A program made the translations under genes and the position numbers. From the NCBI GenBank assembly GCA_022844575.1, contig JALHLL010000133.1:1-5583 (forward strand): 5,583 nt of DNA. The letters are read 5' to 3'. The first letter of the stretch is position 1, and each line of letters opens with the position of its first letter. Shown piece after piece: positions 1-5,583 of the stretch. Source of the DNA: a bacterium (GTDB taxonomy: Bacteria > Bacteroidota > Ignavibacteria > Kapaibacteriales > UBA961). A model generated the notes under the pieces. The model saw only the letters and a program-made list of their open reading frames with translations. It was not told the origin of the DNA and ran no database searches.

Positions 1-325
1 TGCGGTTTTTGACTGTTTAGTGAAAAATGATAAGGGTGAGGTTGAAGTTTGGGATTGGAAAACGAACCATATTGGCGATAAGAAAAGTATGGAGTTACTT
101 TTCGATAAATACAAAACTCAATTAGAAATGTATGCTTTATTTGCTTCTTATCTCTATCCTAATCAAGATGAATTTATTTTACGCCTACTTTTTACAAGAA
201 AAGCGGCTGTTAACTGTAATGATGAAGAGTGGATAAGGTCTTTTGTCATAAAAAAAGACGAAATACCTTTGTTAAGAAGCCAAATGTACAGTCATTACAA
301 AGAGATTAAATCTTTTCTCGCCTGA
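1..325 (+). CDS. C-terminal end of a RecB/AddA-like PD-(D/E)XK nuclease domain (probably UvrD-type helicase-nuclease), 5' end outside window
   Basis: The reading frame is open from the left edge (first full codon at position 2) to a TGA at 323-325, giving 107 visible residues. They show the core of a PD-(D/E)XK nuclease of the RecB/AddA family: an Asp in AVFD (visible residue 4), then WDWKTN (Asp18, Lys20) and the helix YKTQLEMYA (Gln40, Tyr44), which matches the QxxxY motif of these nucleases. In this family the domain sits at the C-terminus of a UvrD-like helicase and degrades DNA ends during double-strand-break repair. That a helicase lies upstream is inferred, because none of it is visible. 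A stand-alone Cas4- or RecB-like nuclease is the main alternative. A GTG at 20 could be mistaken for a start, but that would cut off the first catalytic Asp, so the gene surely begins further left. It converges on the small gene ending at 339. Confidence 0.72.
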   Translation, partial: AVFDCLVKNDKGEVEVWDWKTNHIGDKKSMELLFDKYKTQLEMYALFASYLYPNQDEFILRLLFTRKAAVNCNDEEWIRSFVIKKDEIPLLRSQMYSHYKEIKSFLA

Positions 326-338
326 ACACTTAAACGAA

Positions 339-578
339 TTATGATTCCGCTTTAGAATAAGTATAGGACGCAACCTTAATATCAAATTCATCCCCTTTAT
401 GATAGATACCGGTAACCTTCTCCGAAAGGGGAGTGACAACGGATACTTTAGCCCAACATGTACCGGTATATTCTTTGATTTCGGCACGGAAAACAGCTTC
501 GTCTCCATTAAAAACGTCATATACCTCACCTTGTACGGGGCGATCTTCTTTTTTTATTTTATCGTGACGGTGTTTCAT
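339..578 (-). CDS. hypothetical 79-residue protein, last gene of the lon-aspartokinase cluster
   Basis: I do not recognise this protein. With the ATG at 578-576 it has 79 residues: a short charged, basic N-terminus (MKHRHDKIKKED), then alternating hydrophobic and polar residues suggesting a small all-beta domain (GEVYDVF, AVFRAEIKEY, WAKVSVVTPL, EFDIKVASYTY). No signal peptide, membrane segment or metal motif is visible, and there is one Cys. The beta-rich pattern would suit an OB-fold or SH3-like barrel, but that is a guess. The start is chosen because it lies 4 nt after the aspartokinase stop codon, as expected for coupled genes. An ATG at 623 would add 15 mostly hydrophobic residues and overlap the aspartokinase by 41 nt. 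No Shine-Dalgarno sequence precedes the chosen ATG, so translation may depend on ribosomes finishing the upstream gene. It ends with TAA at 341-339. Confidence 0.6.
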   Translation of the reverse strand: MKHRHDKIKKEDRPVQGEVYDVFNGDEAVFRAEIKEYTGTCWAKVSVVTPLSEKVTGIYHKGDEFDIKVASYTYSKAES

Positions 579-582
579 TATA

Positions 583-1770
583 TCAATGAAAAATATGATT
601 ATACGAAAACTGTAAAAAGTCATTGACTTTTATTGATGGTATTTCAATAGTTTGTGTATTTGATGATGAGGCAACCCTCATATCAAAAGGGGTAGTATCC
701 CATTTGATATTATCGTATTTCCGTACTATTGATATTACTTGCTCAGGTGCTATATTGATAAATGTGATTACGGACATTTCGGTTCTATAGTTTTTCGGTT
801 CATTATTTGCAATACTATGGCGGACAGAAATTAAAGATGTCTCGCCATTACTATTACTTGTAATTACAGTACCGACTGATGAATCGTCAAATGCAGACTT
901 TATACGTAATGGAATCTTTTTTTCCATCACCGGTTCAATCATGGTCGGGTAAAGAAGTTTCAAACCATTATGAGCGGCTAATAATGCCTCCTCATACGAA
1001 AATTCGGTAATGGATTCAGCTTCGTTTATAATCTTGGGATCGGCTTTACAAATTCCATTCACATCTGTAAAGATACATACCTCATCTGCCTTACATAATG
1101 CGCCCAGAAATGTTGCTGTGAAGTTTGAACTTTCCTTGCCCATCGTCGTCGTATTATTCATAATATCTGCACCAACATATCCCTGGGTAAGCACCACCCG
1201 ATTTTGCTCTAAAGAAGGTTTTAATATGCTTTCCACTCTTCTTCGGGTGGGTTCTTCAATCGGCTTCGCTTCTCCGAAATTACTGTCTGTAATTAAATAA
1301 CTTGTCGCATCGTGAAGATGTAAAGAAATTTGTTGTTCGGCTAAATAATGTTTAACAATATGTAGAGCGAAAAACTCACCGAAACTCAATAATAAATCTC
1401 TTGTTCTTGCAGTAAGTTCTCTTGTTATGGAAATTCCTCGCAAAAGTTCTCTGATTTTTCCAGCACCTTCAATTACCAAATGATGTAATGCTCCAGCGGT
1501 ATCATTCGATTCCAATAACTCACGAGAAAGTGCAATATGGTCATCAATAACCGATTGCGCAGTTGCTAAAGCCAGTTCTTGTTGTCCTTTTTCCGCATAA
1601 AGAGCCGCTCGTTCAAGCATGCTTGTAGAGCGAGAAAATGCTGAAATAACGATAATCAGTTTATGCTCACTATATGACCGAATAATATGAAGCATTCTTT
1701 CGAATCCGTATTTGTTTTTTAATACGGATCCTCCGAATTTCAAAATATGTATTCCCGACGAATTGGACAT
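583..1770 (-). CDS. lysC: aspartokinase (aspartate kinase), monofunctional, with variant active-site motifs
   Basis: The 395-residue protein belongs to the amino-acid kinase family. Aspartokinase phosphorylates L-aspartate to 4-phospho-L-aspartate, the first step towards lysine, threonine, methionine and diaminopimelate, in the cytosol. Visible motifs are KFGGS (11-15, phosphate-binding Lys11), SAFSRSTSML (43-52), FGE with Glu132, TQGYVGAD (195-202), TTTMGKESSNFTA (207-219), TDVNGICKADP (235-245) and the closing strand RIKSAFDDSSVGTVI (289-303). Only about 85 residues follow, enough for one divergent ACT-like domain rather than the usual two, so allosteric control may be reduced or different. 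The signature GRGGSD is here GKESSN (211-216), and the usual 'VLHP' is LLYP (272-275). Both are departures near the substrate and nucleotide sites. The start ATG is preceded by AGGAAG at good spacing, overlapping the lon stop. The family call is secure. Aspartate as substrate is likely but not proven, given the variant residues. Confidence 0.88.
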   Translation of the reverse strand: MSNSSGIHILKFGGSVLKNKYGFERMLHIIRSYSEHKLIIVISAFSRSTSMLERAALYAEKGQQELALATAQSVIDDHIALSRELLESNDTAGALHHLVIEGAGKIRELLRGISITRELTARTRDLLLSFGEFFALHIVKHYLAEQQISLHLHDATSYLITDSNFGEAKPIEEPTRRRVESILKPSLEQNRVVLTQGYVGADIMNNTTTMGKESSNFTATFLGALCKADEVCIFTDVNGICKADPKIINEAESITEFSYEEALLAAHNGLKLLYPTMIEPVMEKKIPLRIKSAFDDSSVGTVITSNSNGETSLISVRHSIANNEPKNYRTEMSVITFINIAPEQVISIVRKYDNIKWDTTPFDMRVASSSNTQTIEIPSIKVNDFLQFSYNHIFH

Positions 1771-1775
1771 TGAAA

Positions 1776-1781
1776 CTTCCT
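1776..1781 (-). promoter_or_regulatory. Shine-Dalgarno of the aspartokinase gene, overlapping the lon stop codon
   Basis: On the minus strand AGGAAG lies 5 nt before the ATG at 1770, and its first two bases are the last two of the lon TAG (1782-1780). Termination of lon therefore happens on the ribosome-binding site of the next gene. This fixes the aspartokinase start and suggests translational coupling. Confidence 0.7.
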
Positions 1782-4275
1782 AATTTTTGCCCGATTGTAC
1801 TTTTTTTGTTTTTACCACTATTTTCTGATTATGTGATTCGCCCTTATCACGCAAAGCATGCGGTAAACCCACAATAATGGAGGTAACGGGAATTACCGTT
1901 AAATCATTAAGTATAATTTCACTAATTTCCGTTAAGTCTTTTTCATTCTCTTTCGGAATGAGGACAGTAGTTATTCCTTCCCTACGTGCAGCTAACAATT
2001 TCTCGTTTAATCCACCGATAGGTAAAACATCGCCTCGCAAAGTAACTTCACCGGTCATTGCTACATCGCCACGTAAAGGTCTTCCTGATGCGGCAGAAAT
2101 TAAAGCCATTGTCATAGTAATGCCCGCACTCGGTCCATCTTTCGGAATAGCTCCTTCCGGCACGTGAATATGAATTTCTCTCGATTTCGAGAAATCCTCC
2201 GGTACACCCAATTTTGCCCAATCAGAGCGTACATATGTTAAAGCAGCCATTGCCGATTCTTTCATAACATCGCCTAATTTACCCGTTAAGGTTAATTTTT
2301 CAGTGCCGGGCATCATCGAAACCTCAACAGGTAATGTATCGCCGCCTACGCTTGTCCAAGCAAGACCCGTCGCAACTCCGATTTTATCCTGTAATTTTTC
2401 AGGTTTTTTACGGAACTTGCTTAGTTTCAACAATCGTTCGATATCGGATTCATGAATGGTATAATTTTTACCTTCAACAAAGGTATTAAACTGATCGGCG
2501 AATGTTCCTTCCGGTGCTGTTTTCTTTTTCCTACCTTTTTGACTCGCCGAATATTCGGCAATTATCGCGCGAGCGGTTTTTCTTAAAACTGATGATAATT
2601 CACGCTCTAAATTTCTTACCCCTGCTTCCCGTGTATATTCGCGAATTACTTTCAAGGTTGCTTCGCGTGTAAAATTCAAAGAAACTTTACCTAAGCCGAA
2701 TTCTTTAATTATTTTGGGTAGAATATGTCTTTGCGCAATTTCTACTTTTGCATCTTCCAAATAGCTTGTTAATTCTATAACTTCCATTCTATCGAGCAAA
2801 GGCAAAGGAATATCATACTTTACATTTGCTGTTGTTATAAATAACACTTTCGATAAATCGTAATCCACTTCTAAATAATGATCATTAAATGTAGAGTTTT
2901 GCTCAGGATCGAGAACCTCCAATAAAGCGGCGGATGGATCACCCCTAAAATCCATTGACATTTTATCAACTTCGTCAAGTAGAATTACAGGGTTAACAGT
3001 ACCTGCTTTTTTCATGGAGTGAATAATCTTACCGGGCATAGAACCGATATAAGTTCTTCTATGTCCTCTTATTTCCGCTTCATCACGCACGCCACCAAGA
3101 GAAATTCTTACGAACTTTCTTCCTAAAGCCCGTGCAATTGAACGCCCTAATGATGTTTTCCCTACGCCCGGAGGTCCGACAAAACAAAGTATTTGTCCCT
3201 TTACATCACCAACAAGATTCAGTATTGCAATGTATTCCAAAATTCGGTCTTTTGGTTTTTCCAAATCATAGTGATCTTCATCGAGAATTGATTTTACATG
3301 TGTGATATCCAGATTGTCTTCAGTTTTAGTAGCCCAAGGCAATGCTGCAAGAGTTTCTAAATAAGAACGGATAACACCATGTTCGGGTGACATTGGCGAC
3401 GTTTTTTTTAGTTTATCGAATTCTTCTTGTGCTTTTGCTTTTACATCAGGAGGCATTTGTGCCTTCTCCATTGATTCCTTTAATGAAGCGAGTTCGGGTA
3501 TTGCTTCATCATCGTCTTCAAGTTCGCTTTGTAAAGCACGTATTTGTTCCTGAATAAAAAACTTTTTCTGGGTTTTTTGCATCGAATCGTTTACCTTATG
3601 CTCAAGCTCTTCTTCAATTTTTAATAGTTCGATTTCATTACTCAATAAGGAGTACAACTCAAAAAATTGTTTAATTAATGTTGTCTGTTCAAGAATTCTT
3701 TGTTTCTTTTCTACTTTCTGATTGACATTTGCTGCAGCAAAAAATAATTTTCTTACGGGATCTTCCTGATTTTCATATGCACCGAGAATTTCTTGAGGAA
3801 TATTCTGGTTTTCCCGCACATAATTATCAAACAACGTATTCGTTTTTCTTAAAATAGCATCCAACTCTTTGCCACGTTCGATAACGGAAGGTATAATTTC
3901 GATTTTTGCTTCAAGTCTTTGAGTATTGCGTACAGAGGAGACAATTCTAGCATGATAAACACCCTCTACCAAAACTTTTAACAAATTGTTCGGTAAGCGC
4001 AGAACTTGCATAATGCGAGCAACTGTGCCATACTTATACAAATCTTTCATTGCCGGATCATTCACCGATGAATCCTGTTGAGCAGTAACAAAAATATATT
4101 TATTACGCTCCATTGCATCGGATACAGCTTTTAATGAACTTGGTCTGCCGATAAGTACCGGATAAACCATATAAGGGTAAAGCACGACATCTCGCAATGG
4201 AAGAATCGTCAATTTTTCCGGTATCTCCGGTAAATCCGAACTGGGTAAGTCAAAACTCCTCTTTTTCGGGGGCAT
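1780..4275 (-). CDS. lon: ATP-dependent Lon protease (endopeptidase La)
   Basis: This 831-residue protein is a complete LonA. Lon is a cytosolic hexameric AAA+ protease that unfolds and degrades misfolded and specific regulatory proteins. Domains in order: substrate-binding LON N-domain starting at LTILPLRDVVLYP (22-34) and running to about 215; a charged coiled-coil linker (about 216-300); the AAA+ module with Walker A GPPGVGKT (367-374), Walker B ILLDEVDK (431-438), sensor-1 TTAN (481-484), Arg finger in LLDRMEV (Arg496) and sensor-2 GVRNLER (552-558); and the Lon protease domain with catalytic Ser716 in PKDGPSAG and Lys759 in GGLNEKLLAA. The 43-residue Ser-Lys spacing equals that of E. coli Lon. 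It is longer than the E. coli enzyme (784) through a Lys-rich insert around 575-603 and short terminal extensions. The start is fixed by AGGTGAT 5 nt upstream. It is the first gene of the leftward cluster. No CIRCE element is visible upstream. Confidence 0.98.
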   Translation of the reverse strand: MPPKKRSFDLPSSDLPEIPEKLTILPLRDVVLYPYMVYPVLIGRPSSLKAVSDAMERNKYIFVTAQQDSSVNDPAMKDLYKYGTVARIMQVLRLPNNLLKVLVEGVYHARIVSSVRNTQRLEAKIEIIPSVIERGKELDAILRKTNTLFDNYVRENQNIPQEILGAYENQEDPVRKLFFAAANVNQKVEKKQRILEQTTLIKQFFELYSLLSNEIELLKIEEELEHKVNDSMQKTQKKFFIQEQIRALQSELEDDDEAIPELASLKESMEKAQMPPDVKAKAQEEFDKLKKTSPMSPEHGVIRSYLETLAALPWATKTEDNLDITHVKSILDEDHYDLEKPKDRILEYIAILNLVGDVKGQILCFVGPPGVGKTSLGRSIARALGRKFVRISLGGVRDEAEIRGHRRTYIGSMPGKIIHSMKKAGTVNPVILLDEVDKMSMDFRGDPSAALLEVLDPEQNSTFNDHYLEVDYDLSKVLFITTANVKYDIPLPLLDRMEVIELTSYLEDAKVEIAQRHILPKIIKEFGLGKVSLNFTREATLKVIREYTREAGVRNLERELSSVLRKTARAIIAEYSASQKGRKKKTAPEGTFADQFNTFVEGKNYTIHESDIERLLKLSKFRKKPEKLQDKIGVATGLAWTSVGGDTLPVEVSMMPGTEKLTLTGKLGDVMKESAMAALTYVRSDWAKLGVPEDFSKSREIHIHVPEGAIPKDGPSAGITMTMALISAASGRPLRGDVAMTGEVTLRGDVLPIGGLNEKLLAARREGITTVLIPKENEKDLTEISEIILNDLTVIPVTSIIVGLPHALRDKGESHNQKIVVKTKKVQSGKN

Positions 4276-4280
4276 TGTAT

Positions 4281-4287
4281 ATCACCT
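4281..4287 (-). promoter_or_regulatory. Shine-Dalgarno of lon
   Basis: The minus strand reads AGGTGAT, then ATACA, then the ATG at 4275. This 7-base match to the anti-Shine-Dalgarno at 5-nt spacing fixes the lon start at MPPKK. It also shows that this organism uses Shine-Dalgarno signals for some genes. Confidence 0.7.
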
Positions 4288-4388
4288 GTATTGAAATTTC
4301 ACATCAAAAAAAGTAATGACGCTTTACCCTCTACTAAATTTTTTGATAAGGGTGCATACAAAAGCGAAAGCACAGCAATTTGAATCCA

Positions 4389-4417
4389 TTGCGGTATTTT
4401 TGCTTAACAAGTATGAT
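4389..4417 (+). promoter_or_regulatory. candidate promoter of the E1 alpha/beta operon
   Basis: TTGCGG (4389-4394) and TATGAT (4412-4417) are separated by exactly 17 bp. The -10 matches TATAAT at 5 of 6 bases; the -35 keeps only TTG. Transcription would begin near 4424, leaving a leader of about 64 nt. The spacer also contains TATTTTTG (4395-4402), which fits the Bacteroidota -7 consensus TAnnTTTG, but no TTTG lies at the usual upstream distance. Either box could be real. This is a match by eye only. Confidence 0.35.
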
Positions 4418-4456
4418 ATGCGTTAAAAATGCACTTAACAGGCGTATTGAGTTAAC
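4404..4456. repeat. repeated TTAAC/GTTAA half-sites, possible operator
   Basis: Four pentamers alternate in orientation within 53 bp: TTAAC (4404-4408), GTTAA (4422-4426), TTAAC (4435-4439) and GTTAA (4451-4455, extending to the palindrome GTTAAC). They form two dyads, with gaps of 13 and 11 bp. The first dyad encloses the candidate -10 box; the second lies in the presumed leader. The direct repeats TGCTTAACA (4401-4409) and TGCACTTAACA (4430-4440) reinforce the pattern. A dimeric regulator could bind here, but short AT-rich repeats also arise by chance. Confidence 0.25.
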
Positions 4457-4487
4457 CCATTGAATTGTAAAAAGTAAATTAAATATT

Positions 4488-5525
4488 ATGGCGAAAAAGT
4501 CGGCTACATCTACGAAAAAACATTCGGGTAAGAGCGATGTTCAACAATCACTTACCAGAAGTTCTTTGTTAAACGATAAGCAGAGAATTGATCTGCTTAC
4601 CAACATGATTAGAGCACGTGAGTACGATTATGCAATGCAGAGATTGAATAGGCAAGGTAGGGCTTTCGGTGGTGTATATTCTCAAATAGGTAATGAGGCA
4701 ACAGCAGTAGGCAGTGCATCAGCTATGGGAAAAGAAGATGTGCTTTTTCCTATGCACCGGAATGTAGGAGGACATTATGTATTCGGACAGGATACCCAAA
4801 CCTTATTAATAAACCAACTTGCACGAGAAGGAAGCATGATGCGCGGTACGGACGGGACTGGGCATTATGCAGATACTGAGAAAAGAATTTACGGTAATAT
4901 ATCGCATTTGGGGGCAATGATACCGGTAGCGGCAGGTTTTGCGATGGCTGCAAGAATGCGCGGCGAGAATATAGTAACGATGACATATATCGGAGATGGA
5001 GGCATTCAGACAGGGGAGAGCCATGAAGGGATAAACTTTGCCGCCGTTCAAAAATTGCCCATGATATTGATTATTGAGAATAATCAGTATGCTTATTCAT
5101 CTCCCTCATCCGTTGAGTATGCTTGCGAGAAACTATCGGATAGGGCTCTCGGTTACGGGTGTTTCGGCATTACTATAGATGGAACTGATGTGGAGTTGGT
5201 ATATGAAACATGCAAGAATGCAATTGAGAATGCAAGAGCAGGAAATGGGCCTACACTCATTGAAAGTGTTACAATGCGTATGCGTGGTCATGCCGAACAT
5301 GATGATTTCTTTTATGTACCCAAAGAAAAATTAGAATTATGGCAGAAAAAAGATCCGGTAATTCGTTATGAACAATTTATTATTGAGCAGGGAATTATGA
5401 CTGAAAAACAAATATCGGATTTACGTACTTCAATTATTGAAGAACTAAGGGCAGCAATAGATTATGTTGTTGAATTACCTTTTCCAAATGCGGACGAAGG
5501 GTATAAATCGGTATTCGTTGACTAA
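4488..5525 (+). CDS. thiamine-diphosphate-dependent 2-oxo acid dehydrogenase E1 component, alpha subunit
   Basis: The 345-residue protein is the E1 alpha subunit of a pyruvate/branched-chain 2-oxo acid/acetoin dehydrogenase complex. With E1 beta it decarboxylates the 2-oxo acid on thiamine diphosphate and passes the acyl group to lipoyl-E2 in the cytosol. The thiamine-diphosphate and Mg-binding motif runs from GDG (169-171) to NN (198-199, in IENNQYAYSSP). Other family marks are FPMHRNVGG (87-95), GTGHYAD (123-129), GNISHLGAMIPVAAG (136-150) and RMRGHAEHDD (264-273), the last matching the family's phosphorylation-loop region. The length is normal for the separate-subunit form. The first 20 or so residues are a Lys/Ser/Thr-rich, probably disordered tail. 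No Shine-Dalgarno precedes the ATG; the upstream bases are AT-rich. Substrate cannot be told from this subunit alone, so pdhA, bkdA or acoA names are left open. An apparent E1 beta gene follows after 33 bp. Confidence 0.93.
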   Translation: MAKKSATSTKKHSGKSDVQQSLTRSSLLNDKQRIDLLTNMIRAREYDYAMQRLNRQGRAFGGVYSQIGNEATAVGSASAMGKEDVLFPMHRNVGGHYVFGQDTQTLLINQLAREGSMMRGTDGTGHYADTEKRIYGNISHLGAMIPVAAGFAMAARMRGENIVTMTYIGDGGIQTGESHEGINFAAVQKLPMILIIENNQYAYSSPSSVEYACEKLSDRALGYGCFGITIDGTDVELVYETCKNAIENARAGNGPTLIESVTMRMRGHAEHDDFFYVPKEKLELWQKKDPVIRYEQFIIEQGIMTEKQISDLRTSIIEELRAAIDYVVELPFPNADEGYKSVFVD

Positions 5526-5558
5526 TTATTATATAAGAAAAAATAGATAAAAAATATT

Positions 5559-5583
5559 ATGGCTATAATGACTTATTTAGAGG
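5559..5583 (+). CDS. start of the E1 component beta subunit gene (partial, cut by window edge)
   Basis: Eight codons are visible, MAIMTYLE, resembling the usual N-terminus of E1 beta subunits of pyruvate and branched-chain 2-oxo acid dehydrogenases (M-x-x-M-T-Y-x-E followed by AI/AL). The position 33 bp after E1 alpha on the same strand is where E1 beta normally lies. The bases around the ATG, AAATATTATGGC, are identical to those at the E1 alpha start, which supports this as the true start. A second in-frame ATG at 5568 is possible. The call rests on context and very short sequence. Confidence 0.6.

Noticed and set aside
299..316. Imperfect palindrome AAAGAGATTAAATCTTTTC near the nuclease stop as a terminator
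   Set aside because: The stem is AT-rich with mismatches, the loop would be about 1 nt, it sits inside coding sequence, and no T-run follows on either strand.
407..468. Two copies of the palindrome TACCGGTA (407-414 and 461-468)
   Set aside because: Both are inside the small coding gene and are explained by Gly, Tyr and Thr codons. Two copies of an 8-mer are weak evidence for a binding site.
272..529. Minus-strand open frame overlapping the small gene and the nuclease end
   Set aside because: It is in a different frame of the same strand as the small gene and antisense to the nuclease domain, with no recognisable motif.
399..626. Plus-strand open frame with a strongly hydrophobic, membrane-like segment
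   Set aside because: It lies antisense to the charged 79-residue gene and the aspartokinase 3' end. Hydrophobic residues are what the complement of Lys/Glu/Asp-rich codons gives, and it has no ribosome site or operon partner.
1010..1300. Plus-strand frame within aspartokinase (similarly 1877-2167 within lon, and 4750-4986 and 4806-5051 antisense to E1 alpha)
   Set aside because: All lie entirely opposite well-supported conserved genes and their translations resemble no protein family.
4326..4353. ACCCT...AGGGT inverted repeat upstream of lon
   Set aside because: The arms are only 5 bp with an 18-nt loop, so it is expected by chance and not a convincing hairpin or operator.
4276..4388. Heat-shock element (CIRCE or sigma-32-like promoter) for lon
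   Set aside because: No TTAGCACTC-N9-GAGTGCTAA or CTTGAA/CCCCAT pair is present. The best minus-strand sigma-70-like pair (TTATCA, 17 bp, TAAAGC) is too weak to report.
5526..5558. Possible terminator or regulatory element between E1 alpha and E1 beta
   Set aside because: The 33-bp gap is AT-rich with no inverted repeat, and looks like an ordinary intra-operon spacer.

Overview
The window reads as ordinary chromosomal DNA from an AT-rich bacterium (about 40% GC by eye). The gene families and the mix of Shine-Dalgarno and non-Shine-Dalgarno starts fit the Bacteroidota/Chlorobi/Ignavibacteria/Kapabacteria superphylum best. This placement is inferred from protein style (an 831-residue Lon, an aspartokinase with a 'TTMGKESSN'-type loop, an E1 alpha with an RGHAEHDD motif) and is only moderately secure. 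I see no phage, insertion sequence, CRISPR, tRNA or rRNA.

Layout from left to right. Positions 1-325 (+) hold the last 107 codons of a RecB/AddA-type PD-(D/E)XK nuclease domain, the end of a DNA-repair helicase-nuclease that begins outside the window. Facing it, three minus-strand genes form a tight cluster transcribed leftward from about 4300: lon (ATP-dependent protease La, 4275-1780), an aspartokinase (1770-583) and a 79-residue protein of unknown function (578-339). Lon and aspartokinase are 9 nt apart, and the aspartokinase ribosome-binding site overlaps the lon stop codon. The small gene starts 4 nt after the aspartokinase stop. Co-transcription and probably translational coupling are likely. 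The nuclease gene and the small gene converge with only 13 bp between their stop codons and no visible terminator.

On the right, a 212-bp divergent intergenic region (4276-4487) separates lon from a rightward operon. That operon starts with the E1 alpha subunit of a thiamine-diphosphate 2-oxo acid dehydrogenase (4488-5525), followed after 33 bp by the first eight codons of what looks like the E1 beta subunit (5559 onward). The two would form the alpha2beta2 decarboxylase of a pyruvate-, branched-chain 2-oxo acid- or acetoin-dehydrogenase complex. The intergenic region carries a plausible promoter for the E1 operon, flanked by repeated TTAAC/GTTAA half-sites.

I did not find a clearly novel system. 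The points most worth a second look are the departures from the usual aspartokinase signature motifs, the unknown small protein coupled to it, and the TTAAC/GTTAA dyads around the E1 promoter.
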